Assembly: GCA_963643925.1 (NCBI GenBank)
Contig: CAVINS010000061.1
Span: forward strand, 1 to 19,586
Length of the DNA stretch: 19,586 nucleotides
Source of the DNA: Phocaeicola_A sp963643925
Lineage (GTDB): Bacteria > Bacteroidota > Bacteroidia > Bacteroidales > Bacteroidaceae
Reading direction: 5' to 3'
Below, piece by piece: positions 8,773 to 16,219 of the stretch (its first letter is position 1; every line of letters starts with the position of its first letter). The notes beneath the pieces are model-generated. The model was given only the letters and a program-made list of their open reading frames with translations. It was not told the DNA's origin and did not search any database. The position numbers were made by a program, and so were the translations under genes.

Positions 8773-10215
8773 ATGATAGACTGGATGTCGAACCATATCG
8801 TGGCAATCGTTGTGCTGGCACTCTATCTGGCTTGGATGGTGGAGCTGGTGTGGATGCTTGTGCTCGACAACCGCAACCCTGTGAAGACGATGGCCTGGAT
8901 GGTGGTGCTACTCTTCCTGCCCGTCATAGGGGTGGTGTTCTACTTCTTCTTCGGACGAAGCACTCGCAAGGAGCGACTCATCAGCGCCAAGAGCGTGGAC
9001 GTGCTGACCAAGAAGTCGCTGCAGGGATTCGAGGACCAACCGGAGTTCCGGCTGCCGGTGGACCATCAGTCGCTCATCCATCTCTTCCATAACCTCAACC
9101 GCTCCCTGCCTTTCGAGGACAATGCCGTGGACATCTACACAGACGGATATGGCATGTTCGGTGAGCTTATCCGGCAGATAGCGCGGGCGAAACGTCACAT
9201 CCATTTGCAATCATACATATTCGAGAACGATGCCTTGGGACGCCTGATGTGCGACCTGCTGAAGGACAAAGCCCGGCAGGGGGTGGAAGTGCGCGTGCTC
9301 TACGACGACGTGGGATGCTGGGATGTGCCCAACCGATTCTTCGACGAGATGCGTTGTGCCGGCATCGAGGTGCGTTGTTTTCTGAAGGTCCGCTTCCCGC
9401 TGTTCACCAGCAAGGTGAACTACCGTAACCACCGCAAGGTGACCATCATCGATGGTGAGGTAGGATTCATTGGAGGCATGAACATAGCCAACCGTTACGT
9501 GAAGTACCCTGGTGAGCAACGCATCCTGCGCGACACACACCTGCGCATCATGGGCCGTGCGGTGTATGCCTTGCAGAGCAACTTCCTCATGGACTGGTTC
9601 TTCGTGACGCGGTCGCTGCTAACGGCCTCTAAGTATTATCCGACGCTCCGCACAGAAAGCCTTGGCTCGTCGTTGGTGCAGATTGTCACGTCGGCACCGG
9701 CAGGGGAGTGGCAGCCCATCATGCAAGGTCTGCTTTGGGCCATCAGCAACGCCAAGCGTTACTTCTTCGTGCAGACTCCCTATTTCCTGCCTACTGAGTC
9801 GGTGATAGCTGCCTTTCAGACGGCTGCCCTGGCGGGGGTGGACGTGCGGCTGATGATTCCCGAGCGAGGCGACTCCGCCATCACGCAGTTGGCAAGCCTC
9901 TCGTACCTGGGCGATGTGCTGCGGGCGGGTGTGAAGGTGTTTCTCTATCAGAAGGGTTTTCTTCATTCGAAGTTGATAGTGAGTGACGACACGCTCTCCA
10001 CGGTAGGTTCCACCAACATGGACTTCCGCAGTTTCGAGCACAATTTCGAAATCAATGCCTTTGTCTACGATCCCAATGTGGCGATGCAACTGAAGGACGT
10101 GTTTGTGCGCGACCAACGCGACTGTCGCCAGCTGACAATGAGAGCCTGGACGAACCGCCCTGCCAGTCAGCGGGCGAAAGAGTCTATCGTTCGTCTGTTG
10201 TCGCCGCTGCTCTGA
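8773..10215 (+). CDS. cls: Cardiolipin synthase (phospholipase D superfamily)
   Basis: The enzyme makes cardiolipin by phosphatidyl transfer at the inner membrane. The 480-aa length is normal for ClsA-type enzymes. Two N-terminal membrane helices (about 8-30 and 38-60) precede two PLD domains with complete HKD motifs: His220-Lys222-Asp227 in NHRKVTIIDG and His398-Lys400-Asp405 in HSKLIVSDD. GGMN and GSTNMD follow each motif as expected. The start at 8773 places the first hydrophobic segment correctly and follows a good promoter. A second ATG is at residue 5. An 11-bp direct repeat (GCTGCTCTGAA, 10206-10216 and 10223-10233) straddles the stop codon and looks like a slippage duplication. Confidence 0.93.
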   Translation: MIDWMSNHIVAIVVLALYLAWMVELVWMLVLDNRNPVKTMAWMVVLLFLPVIGVVFYFFFGRSTRKERLISAKSVDVLTKKSLQGFEDQPEFRLPVDHQSLIHLFHNLNRSLPFEDNAVDIYTDGYGMFGELIRQIARAKRHIHLQSYIFENDALGRLMCDLLKDKARQGVEVRVLYDDVGCWDVPNRFFDEMRCAGIEVRCFLKVRFPLFTSKVNYRNHRKVTIIDGEVGFIGGMNIANRYVKYPGEQRILRDTHLRIMGRAVYALQSNFLMDWFFVTRSLLTASKYYPTLRTESLGSSLVQIVTSAPAGEWQPIMQGLLWAISNAKRYFFVQTPYFLPTESVIAAFQTAALAGVDVRLMIPERGDSAITQLASLSYLGDVLRAGVKVFLYQKGFLHSKLIVSDDTLSTVGSTNMDFRSFEHNFEINAFVYDPNVAMQLKDVFVRDQRDCRQLTMRAWTNRPASQRAKESIVRLLSPLL

Positions 10216-10290
10216 ACAATAAGCTGCTCTGAAATAGTTGGGCCAGTAGCTGGATGCATCCTTGTGTTATATCTTTATTGTAAACCTTGG

Positions 10291-10327
10291 CCCGTGGAGA
10301 TTTATAGGTCCACGGGGTACAATCCCC
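10291..10327 (+). terminator. Two overlapping hairpins after cls, possible terminator
   Basis: CCCGTGGA (10291-10298) and TCCACGGG (10309-10316) form a perfect 8-bp stem with a 10-base loop. GGGG (10314-10317) can instead pair with CCCC (10324-10327), followed by a short TTTAT. The two stems share bases and cannot form together. The T-run is weak, so termination between cls and the convergent rsmD gene is only probable. Confidence 0.45.
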
Positions 10328-10418
10328 TTTATCCGAATTTCAGCGATTAGAGAAAGGTGGGGCAAGAGGCCGAGCCTATTTGAACAATGGACGGCGGTAG
10401 TAATTTGGCCAGTGGAGA

Positions 10419-10982
10419 CTATTCTTGCTTCTCCGTCGTCTCCACCGTCGCACGGAACAGTGAGAAGTTGACGCTGCCATAGACGCGGCGTTCCATGAAA
10501 TGGGGGTCGTCCGCGAAGTCGTTCTTCTTGCCATGCTCCAGCACGAGCAGGCCGTCGTCCTTCAGCAGTTGGTGCTCGAAGATGAGCGAGGGAATCGTCT
10601 CCAGACCGGCGAGCTCGTAGGGTGGGTCGGCGAAGATGAGGTCGTACTGCTCGTTGCACCGCTCGATGTAGCGGAACACGTCGCCCTTGATGGGGAAGCA
10701 GCGGTCGGTCTTCACCGTGTTCATCACTTGGCGGATGAAGGTGAAGTGTTGTGGGTCTTTTTCGATGGAAACCACTTTGTCGCAGCCGCGAGACACCAGC
10801 TCGATGCTGATGCTGCCGGTGCCGGCGAAGAGGTCGAGCGCCGTGACGTGGTCCTCGAAATCGATTAAGTTGGACAGTACGTTGAACAGATTCTCTTTGG
10901 CAAAGTCTGTCGTGGGACGTGCCTTGAAGGTGCTCGGCACGTCAAATCTTCTTCTTTTGTAGATTCCGCTGATTACTCGCAT
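10419..10982 (-). CDS. rsmD: 16S rRNA (guanine(966)-N2)-methyltransferase
   Basis: RsmD methylates G966 of 16S rRNA during 30S assembly using S-adenosylmethionine. The 187-aa length is typical. The opening MRVISGIYKRRRFDVP and RPTTDFAKENLFN are family signatures. Motif I is DLFAGTGSISIE and the catalytic motif IV is FADPPYEL. It is the last gene of a minus-strand operon: only 12 nt separate its ATG from the DUF3822 stop, and it probably lacks its own promoter. Confidence 0.93.
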   Translation of the reverse strand: MRVISGIYKRRRFDVPSTFKARPTTDFAKENLFNVLSNLIDFEDHVTALDLFAGTGSISIELVSRGCDKVVSIEKDPQHFTFIRQVMNTVKTDRCFPIKGDVFRYIERCNEQYDLIFADPPYELAGLETIPSLIFEHQLLKDDGLLVLEHGKKNDFADDPHFMERRVYGSVNFSLFRATVETTEKQE

Positions 10983-10994
10983 AAGGGTAGGGGG

Positions 10995-11813
10995 TTAGAA
11001 ATTGCAGGCGAACGATGCCTGCAGATCGAACGGCAGTTCCTTGTCAGCGGTGTAGGCCGCGCGGCTGAACTCGGCCGACGGGTCGATGGCATGTACTTGC
11101 CGTATGTATTTGCGCAACTGATGGAGCACCATATCGCTGGAGGGGATGAGGCCCGCCAGATGGAGCTCGTCTTGTTGCTGGTTGAATTCCAACTGCTTCC
11201 AGGCGTAGAGCACGTAGTAGACGCAGTCGTCCACGGCCTTGTAGTCGAAGCTGTTTAGCAACATCAGTCTCCGACGGTCGAACGCCAACAGGGTGAGGTG
11301 GCTCTTCTGAAAGCAGACGAAGAGCTTCCGGTTGTCGCCCAGATGGCTTCGCTTGGCGAAGTAGGCGGTCAGTGGAGTGGCGGTGCAGTGGAACGTGGCG
11401 TGTGGGTATTGCTCCACGATTTGCTGGCGCACATTCTTGTTGAGGCAACTCAGCAGCACCACGTCGGCATCGGGCAACACATCGCTCATCACCGTCTCGC
11501 CGATTCCGTTGGTGTGGAAAGTCTGATGGTAGAGATTCTCGGCATCCTCGTCGTCGAACAGTTCGAAGGGGACGGGCATGCAGTTCATCGTGTCGAAGAG
11601 GACGCGCACCTGTTTGTAAGGGTGTTGTAGTTGTTCGCACGTGGCGAGCATCTCCTTCACGTTGGCTACGATGGAGAGGTTGCGTCGGACCGGATAGGTC
11701 CAGTGGTAGAACGGGTGTTCCCGTTCGGGGTTGTAGGCAGATAAAGAAAATCCATCCGTACTAAGACGGATGGATAGTGTGTATAATTCTGATTTATCAG
11801 TATCGAATATCAT
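10995..11813 (-). CDS. DUF3822 family protein
   Basis: This 272-aa soluble protein of unknown function belongs, by my recognition, to DUF3822, a Bacteroidetes family usually encoded beside rsmD. No signal peptide or membrane segment is visible. Its pattern of alternating strands (LSIRLSTDGFSLSAYN near the start; KLFVCFQKSHLTLLAFDRRRLMLLNSF in the middle, then a helix DDCVYYVLYAWKQ) resembles the duplicated actin-like (ASKHA) fold of PilM/GspL proteins. This is inference from pattern only. The ATG shares one base with the stop of the upstream pilin-like gene (TAATG), so the two are translationally coupled and may work as a pair. Confidence 0.75.
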   Translation of the reverse strand: MIFDTDKSELYTLSIRLSTDGFSLSAYNPEREHPFYHWTYPVRRNLSIVANVKEMLATCEQLQHPYKQVRVLFDTMNCMPVPFELFDDEDAENLYHQTFHTNGIGETVMSDVLPDADVVLLSCLNKNVRQQIVEQYPHATFHCTATPLTAYFAKRSHLGDNRKLFVCFQKSHLTLLAFDRRRLMLLNSFDYKAVDDCVYYVLYAWKQLEFNQQQDELHLAGLIPSSDMVLHQLRKYIRQVHAIDPSAEFSRAAYTADKELPFDLQASFACNF

Positions 11814-12499
11814 TATTCCCAGTTACCAGCATTGTTGTTAGGTGTCTCAATGTCACCCACCTTCAATCCGGGGTATCTGTTCAGCTTGGTCTGAGTGTCG
11901 ATAAGGTTCGTCAGCTCCTGGTTGCTGGTACCTGTCAGATAAACGGTGTAAGGAGTCTTGGCCTCGAAGAGGTAGAACTTGGCACCTGACTTGGTGCTGT
12001 CTTCCTTGATAGCCATCTCGAAGGTAGCGCCGTTGCCGAACGGAACGTAACGCAGAGAGTCGGCATCGTATTTCGAACCGAAGATGGTGTCCTGCATAGC
12101 TACCCAAATGGTATCACGCTTGAAGTTCATCAAGCCAGCAGCTTCCACTTCCTTCCAGTTGTTGGTGCGTTTTGCTTTAGTAATCATCTCCATTGCCTTT
12201 GCCTCGGTGAGTCCGTTCTCCAATTGGTCATCAGAGAGCACGCCCTCTTTTTTTACGAACGGCAGCTTAGCGTTCTTTACGAAAGTAATCAAAGAGTCGA
12301 AGTTGTCGGTGTAGCGGCCGCCGTGAAGCGTTCTGTACTCCAGCTGGGCCTTACGGATGTCGATCAATCGGGCTTTGATCTGGTCTTCCCTTTGGTCCTT
12401 TACCTTGTTGAATTCAATCGGTCCCATGATGCTTTGGAAGCAGAGATACACCAAAAGTACCACGCAAACGCTTAAGATGATGTTAAAAACTGTTTTCAT
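11813..12499 (-). CDS. Single-pass membrane protein with pilin-like N-terminus, function unknown
   Basis: The 228-aa product has a short basic start (MKT), one hydrophobic helix (about 5-24), then a long amphipathic helix rich in charged residues (KVKDQREDQIKARLIDIRKA) leading to YRTLHGGRYTDNFDSLITFV. A membrane helix continuous with a long helix, followed by a 'G-x-Y-x-x-x-x-x-x-L' turn, is the arrangement of type II pseudopilins and type IV pilins. The prepilin-peptidase site (G/A then F/M and E+5) is not evident at the N-terminus, so it may be only a structural relative. The rest carries no recognised domain. It heads the operon with DUF3822 and rsmD and diverges from the helicase gene. 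Expression seems driven by TATTTTTG at 12544-12537. Confidence 0.8.
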   Translation of the reverse strand: MKTVFNIILSVCVVLLVYLCFQSIMGPIEFNKVKDQREDQIKARLIDIRKAQLEYRTLHGGRYTDNFDSLITFVKNAKLPFVKKEGVLSDDQLENGLTEAKAMEMITKAKRTNNWKEVEAAGLMNFKRDTIWVAMQDTIFGSKYDADSLRYVPFGNGATFEMAIKEDSTKSGAKFYLFEAKTPYTVYLTGTSNQELTNLIDTQTKLNRYPGLKVGDIETPNNNAGNWE

Positions 12500-12536
12500 G
12501 ATGTTAATGCATTTTTTATAGTTTATATTCGTACGG

Positions 12537-12564
12537 CAAAAATAGGTAAATAAAAATAATTACC
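12537..12564 (-). promoter_or_regulatory. Putative -7 element and adjacent inverted repeat
   Basis: TATTTTTG (minus strand, 12544-12537) fits TAnnTTTG and lies 38 bp from the ATG of the pilin-like gene. No good -33 box is seen. Directly upstream, GGTAA (12545-12549) and TTACC (12560-12564) form an inverted repeat with a 10-base AT-rich centre, in the position of an operator. It is shared between this gene and the divergent helicase gene. Confidence 0.45.
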
Positions 12565-12594
12565 GATGAACTTGCGGGAACTTTTTCTTCACTG

Positions 12595-14019
12595 ATGATG
12601 ATAAATAATTTTTTGAAGTTACAAATTAAGGAATATTTTCACTTTCCGCCCACTCCGGAGCAGGAGAAGGCCATCGAGCAGCTGGCCCAGTTCCTCTATT
12701 CTACCGAGGCGGATTCTCTCTTTTTGTTAAAAGGCTTTGCCGGCACAGGTAAGACATCCCTGGTGGCAGCCTTGGTGCGTGTGCTCGACAAACTGAAGCA
12801 GCGTGTGGTGCTGATGGCTCCCACGGGACGTGCGGCAAAAGTGCTCAGCAGCTACGCAGGTCACCCAGCCTACACCATTCACCGGAAGATTTACCGACAG
12901 AAGAGCTTGGCGGACGAGGCATCGGGCTTCTCGCTCAACAACAATCTCCATCAGCATACATTATTTATAGTGGACGAAGCGTCGATGATCTCCAACGAAG
13001 GACTGTCGGGAGGCGTGTTCGGTACGGGCCGTCTGCTGGACGACCTCATCCAGTACGTCTACTCCGGGCAGGGTTGCCGACTGGTGCTGATGGGCGACCG
13101 GTCCCAGCTGCCTCCCGTGGGCGAGACGGAGAGTCCGGCCCTGTCAGCCCAGGTGTTGGCGGGCTACAACCTGAAGGTGGTGGAGACGTCGCTGACGCAG
13201 GTGGTCCGTCAACTGGAATCGTCGGGCATACTGTGGAACGCCACCGCCCTGCGCCGACTGATGGCCATGGGCCAGATGGCGGACTTCCCGCGAGTGCGCT
13301 TCGCCGGCTTCCCGGACATCCGCAACTTGCCCGGCAACGAGCTGATAGAAGCGCTGGAGAATGCCTATGCCGACGGCGGGATGGAGGAAACCATAGTGAT
13401 CTGCCGGTCCAACAAACGGGCAAACCTATATAATAACGGTATACGCAACCGCATACTCTATCGCGAGGAGGAACTCTCCAACGGAGATCTGCTGATGATT
13501 GCCAAGAACAACTACTTCTGGACCGAGCAGGAGAAGTCCATCGAGTTTATCGCCAACGGCGACGTGGCGGTGGTGCGTAGGGTGCGCCACACACGCCAGC
13601 TCTACGGGTTCCGCTTTGCGGACGCTGTGCTGCAGTTCCCCGACTACGACGACTTCGAGTTGGAGGCGACCATTCTGCTCGACACGCTGCAGTCCGACTT
13701 CCCGTCGCTCTCCCGCGAGGATGCCGACCGCCTGTTCTACACCGTGCTCGACGATTACGCCGACATTCCTCTGAAGCGCGATCGGATGAAAAAGATGAAG
13801 GTGGACCCGCACTACAACGCCCTGCAGGTGAAGTTCGCCTACGCCATTACCTGCCACAAGGCGCAAGGCGGACAGTGGCGCACGGTGTTCCTCGACCAAG
13901 GGTATGTGACGCAGGAGAACCTCACCCCCGACTATTTCCGATGGCTCTACACCGCCTTCACCCGTGCTACGGAGAAACTCTATCTGGTGAACTGGCCTAA
14001 GGAGCAGACGGAAGGTTGA
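12595..14019 (+). CDS. RecD-like ATP-dependent DNA helicase (superfamily 1)
   Basis: This 474-aa protein is an SF1B helicase related to the RecD/RecD2 and Pif1 groups. Walker A is GFAGTGKTS (Gly47, Lys53), Walker B is IVDEAS (Asp127, Glu128), motif III is LMGDRSQLPPVGE, and C-terminal motifs are TCHKAQGGQW and YTAFTRATEKLYLV. It lacks the N-terminal extension of true RecD2 and the RecD subunit context (no recB or recC nearby), so it is likely a stand-alone 5'-3' helicase. Two adjacent ATG codons (12595, 12598) are equivalent starts. No clear promoter element was found in front of it. Confidence 0.9.
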   Translation: MMINNFLKLQIKEYFHFPPTPEQEKAIEQLAQFLYSTEADSLFLLKGFAGTGKTSLVAALVRVLDKLKQRVVLMAPTGRAAKVLSSYAGHPAYTIHRKIYRQKSLADEASGFSLNNNLHQHTLFIVDEASMISNEGLSGGVFGTGRLLDDLIQYVYSGQGCRLVLMGDRSQLPPVGETESPALSAQVLAGYNLKVVETSLTQVVRQLESSGILWNATALRRLMAMGQMADFPRVRFAGFPDIRNLPGNELIEALENAYADGGMEETIVICRSNKRANLYNNGIRNRILYREEELSNGDLLMIAKNNYFWTEQEKSIEFIANGDVAVVRRVRHTRQLYGFRFADAVLQFPDYDDFELEATILLDTLQSDFPSLSREDADRLFYTVLDDYADIPLKRDRMKKMKVDPHYNALQVKFAYAITCHKAQGGQWRTVFLDQGYVTQENLTPDYFRWLYTAFTRATEKLYLVNWPKEQTEG

Positions 14020-14137
14020 GAGAACCGTTCGTTCATCAAACGCCTCGGTGAAGCCGTCGCTTGAAAGAGGTGAATGGTACGTCTTGGAAAGTCCGAAAGT
14101 TCGATGAATAGAACAAGAAGGATGAGCCTGATTGCCG

Positions 14138-14161
14138 GGTGGAAACGTGCGTTTTTCCGCC
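14138..14161. other. 8-bp stem-loop downstream of the helicase gene
   Basis: GGTGGAAA (14138-14145) pairs with TTTCCGCC (14154-14161) with one G-U pair and an 8-base loop. There is no T-tract behind it on either strand, so it is not a typical terminator. Its right arm shares its last two bases with the first palindrome of the adjacent array. Confidence 0.4.
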
Positions 14162-14238
14162 AATATTGGTTCCCGAAAATACAATCGATTGTATGGCCTG
14201 ATACAATCGATTGTATCGGCCTTCGCGAACGATTGTAT
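14160..14238. repeat. Palindrome array with exact 22-bp pitch
   Basis: Two perfect copies of the 16-bp palindrome ATACAATCGATTGTAT sit at 14179-14194 and 14201-14216. A third site at 14223-14238 keeps the right half (GATTGTAT) with a degenerate left half. A smaller palindrome CCAATATTGG (14160-14169) precedes them. Dyad centres are 14164.5, 14186.5, 14208.5 and 14230.5, so every step is 22 bp, about two helical turns. This resembles a cooperative operator array for a dimeric DNA-binding protein. Confidence 0.85.
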
Positions 14239-14370
14239 GGAGCCTTACGTACTATAGTTTTTGACCCTGCAAAAGTCGGCAAGTGAGGCAGTGGTGTAAT
14301 GGAAATCTTGGCGAGTCAAATGTTCCTTCTACGAGAAATGTAATTCATCGCAAAACGAATATATCGGTCA

Positions 14371-14407
14371 TTGCCGCTTGAGTATTATACTCGTTGCCGC
14401 TTGAGTA
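14371..14407. repeat. 14-bp direct repeat with 23-bp pitch
   Basis: TTGCCGCTTGAGTA occurs at 14371-14384 and 14394-14407. The first copy runs into the palindrome GAGTATTATACTC (14380-14392). The second ends 24 bp before the stop codon of the minus-strand gene. Confidence 0.75.
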
Positions 14408-14431
14408 CAGGCAGCGGGAGGCAAGGGGCCA

Positions 14432-15031
14432 TTAGAACTCCTCCTTGAACACCGAAATCTCCTCTATCTTGCCGTGGGGCTTGAAGTCCTTGGCGTAGAA
14501 GGCCGGCTCCAGGTTCTTGTCGTACACGTCCTCGTACTTGCGGCGGCCGCTGTCGGTAAGGTATTTGCTCTTCAGTTCGATGGCGATGTAGCCGTCGATT
14601 ACCACTCCGTAGTATTCACCCTCTATCTGCCACTCTACACCTTCCAGCTTCAAGAGGTCGGTCAACGGTGCGCCGGGGTGCAGGCCGCTCTCGGTGACCA
14701 CGTGCGGGGCGTAGGCTGTGATGAAGTTCACTGTCTGATCGTCGTCATCGGTGATGTCGATTTCCATCACCTTCACCTTGCCCATGTAAAATAGGTATTG
14801 CTCCTGCACCGGGTCGGAATCGTAGTCCTCCTGGCTGTCCGTTTTCACGGTGGATTTCTCTACTTTATTATATAGTCCCTCGCACTGCTGCGGAATGTCG
14901 GCGGCTTTCATGCCCAACTTGATGCAGCCTATCCCTTCGGGCGTGACGGTGAAGGTGGTCTCAGTCTCTTGGGCCGAAGCCGTGCCGCACCAAAATAGTA
15001 GAGCAATGAGCAGATTACAGGTTTTTGTCAT
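14432..15031 (-). CDS. Exported protein of unknown function
   Basis: With the start at 15031 the product is 199 aa and begins with a good signal peptide (MTKTCNLLIALLFWCGTASA, cleavage before QETE, residues 20/21). The mature protein opens with FTVTPEGIGCIKLGM, an 'I-G-x-I-x-L-G-M' pattern common in small periplasmic bacterial proteins, and has an acidic middle (DITDDDDQTVNF). I do not recognise a named family. An upstream in-frame ATG at 15097 would put about 20 residues before the signal peptide and lies upstream of the -7 element, so it is rejected. Mature protein is probably periplasmic. Phased GATGCC repeats lie upstream of its promoter and may control it. Confidence 0.75.
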   Translation of the reverse strand: MTKTCNLLIALLFWCGTASAQETETTFTVTPEGIGCIKLGMKAADIPQQCEGLYNKVEKSTVKTDSQEDYDSDPVQEQYLFYMGKVKVMEIDITDDDDQTVNFITAYAPHVVTESGLHPGAPLTDLLKLEGVEWQIEGEYYGVVIDGYIAIELKSKYLTDSGRRKYEDVYDKNLEPAFYAKDFKPHGKIEEISVFKEEF

Positions 15032-15059
15032 CGATGTGTCTGTTTCCGAATTATGGCAG

Positions 15060-15067
15060 CAAAAGTA
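15060..15067 (-). promoter_or_regulatory. Putative -7 element of the exported-protein gene
   Basis: TACTTTTG on the minus strand matches TAnnTTTG and lies 28 bp from the ATG at 15031. No strong -33 box is seen, which would fit an activator-dependent promoter given the repeats just upstream. Confidence 0.6.
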
Positions 15068-15092
15068 CAACAAATTCCGGCTTCCGCCGCAA

Positions 15093-15161
15093 GGCATCTA
15101 ATTATTTTGAGAAGGCATCTGACGGTCAACAACTAGGCATCCTACGGAAATATCTCGGCAT
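15093..15161. repeat. Four phased GGCAT(C) repeats upstream of a promoter
   Basis: GGCATCT (15093), GGCATCT (15114), GGCATCC (15136) and GGCAT (15157) are spaced 21, 22 and 21 bp. The first two extend to AAGGCATCT. On the minus strand they lie roughly 40 to 110 bp upstream of the predicted transcription start of the exported-protein gene, all on the same helical face. Confidence 0.65.
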
Positions 15162-15257
15162 GCGGCGGAAACCGCTAAGCTTGTCTGTTTCTTTCGATGC
15201 TCGTAGAGGTAAGTTCCAGGTAAAGCTTCCTCCCTCAAGAGCATAGGATTGTCTTGT

Positions 15258-15269
15258 GCGGTTTCCCGC
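15258..15269 (-). other. GAAA-tetraloop hairpin at the end of the LysR gene
   Basis: On the minus strand GCGG-GAAA-CCGC follows and overlaps by one base the TAG stop of the LysR gene. The stem is only 4 bp and no T-tract follows. A similar hairpin, GCGG-AAA-CCGC, lies at 15165-15175. Confidence 0.3.
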
Positions 15270-16174
15270 TACAGCAACCACTTCCCGCGCAGTTGGCGTA
15301 CCTCGTCCGTCTCCATCAGCATGCGTATGAACTCCTTGGTCGAGGCCTTGCGGTAGGCATCTTTCAGCATGTGGAACGAACCCTCCATCTCGCAGTGAGG
15401 CGAATCGATGGGGATGGACTTCAGGTCCGGGTCGAGGTTGACTGCCGTGCTCGACAGTACGGTGGCTATCTGATACTTGCGCACCATGCGCAGCAGGGGA
15501 GTCACTTGGTTGAGTTCCACACACGCGTCCAGCGTCACTTTGTTCTCTTCCAGGATGCGGTCCAGCGCATTGCGGGCCTGCAACCCTTTGGCGGGGAGCG
15601 CTAGCGGGAACTTGTGCAGGTCGTCCAGCTTCACCTTACGCTCCTTGGCCAGCGGATGGCTTTGGTTGACGATGACGGACAGATGGTCCTCGAACAGGAT
15701 GTGCGACTCAATCTGAGGAAGGCTGCTGAGCGGCTTGTAGGAGAGCACGAAGTCGAGCTTGTGCTGCATGAGCAGGTCGAAGAGTTCGCCCATCGTCTTG
15801 TAGATCACGTTCAGCTTGATGGCTGGGTAGGCTTTCATAAACTCCGCGATGGTGACCACGCTTATCTGGCTGAACGAGTGGGTGACACCGATGTCCAGTG
15901 TGCCGCACTGCAGGTTGTTGAGGTCGTTCATCAGATGCACGCAATTGTCGCTCTGCTGTATGGTGCTCCGCGCGTAAGGCAGCAGCTCCTTGCCGGCTTC
16001 CGTCAGCGTCACCTCGTGACTGTTGCGGTAGAAAAGTTGAATCTTCAGCTCCTCCTCCAGTTGCTTGATGTTTTGTGAGAAAGAGCTCTGCGTCATGAAG
16101 AGCGCCTTGGCCCCTTCAGAGAAATTCAGTGTCTCGGCGGCCTTGATGAAGACACGTAACTGTCGTAATTCCAT
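15269..16174 (-). CDS. LysR-family transcriptional regulator
   Basis: The 301-aa protein starts MELRQLRVFIKAAETLNFSEGA and has the LysR winged helix-turn-helix at about 3-62 (TQSSFSQNIKQLEEELKIQLFYR) and a two-lobed LysR substrate-binding domain from about 90. LysR proteins act as tetramers with a small-molecule co-inducer. The start at 16174 matches family N-termini; an upstream ATG at 16219 lies before the -7 element and overlaps the exporter stop, and is rejected, while ATG 16183 is a possible alternative. It follows the split ThrE exporter by 45 nt on the same strand, so it may be partly co-transcribed with and regulate that exporter, but LysR genes usually diverge from their targets. No divergent partner exists here. 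Confidence 0.9.
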   Translation of the reverse strand: MELRQLRVFIKAAETLNFSEGAKALFMTQSSFSQNIKQLEEELKIQLFYRNSHEVTLTEAGKELLPYARSTIQQSDNCVHLMNDLNNLQCGTLDIGVTHSFSQISVVTIAEFMKAYPAIKLNVIYKTMGELFDLLMQHKLDFVLSYKPLSSLPQIESHILFEDHLSVIVNQSHPLAKERKVKLDDLHKFPLALPAKGLQARNALDRILEENKVTLDACVELNQVTPLLRMVRKYQIATVLSSTAVNLDPDLKSIPIDSPHCEMEGSFHMLKDAYRKASTKEFIRMLMETDEVRQLRGKWLL

Positions 16175-16194
16175 ATGAACCATTCTTGTTTCTG

Positions 16195-16202
16195 CAAAAG
16201 TA
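16195..16202 (-). promoter_or_regulatory. Putative -7 element of the LysR gene
   Basis: TACTTTTG on the minus strand lies between the exporter stop (16220) and the LysR ATG (16174). The predicted start of transcription leaves only about 14 nt before the ATG. No -33 box is clear. Confidence 0.5.
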
Positions 16203-16219
16203 ATTGTTTCGAACGTCAT

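Larger units (their letters stand above)
14020..14431. other. 412-bp gap between convergent genes
   Basis: The gap separates the 3' ends of the helicase gene and the minus-strand exported-protein gene. I find no convincing coding region; the open frames across it are shadows or very short. It holds a stem-loop at 14138-14161, an array of palindromes at 22-bp pitch (14160-14238) and direct repeats at 14371-14407. This much structure in a gap with no flanking gene starts hints at a small RNA, a protein-binding region or a repeat element. Confidence 0.6.

Noticed and set aside
10285..10335. tRNA-like structure after cls
   Set aside because: The stems do not form a cloverleaf and no conserved T-loop (GGTTCRA) or anticodon arm is present.
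14074..14286. 70-aa frame through the palindrome array
   Set aside because: The translation simply reads the repeats (QSIVWPDTIDCI) and there is no promoter or start-site support.
14160..14407. Possible CRISPR array
   Set aside because: Repeats are 14-16 bp with 6-9 bp gaps, too short for CRISPR repeats and spacers, and no cas gene is near.
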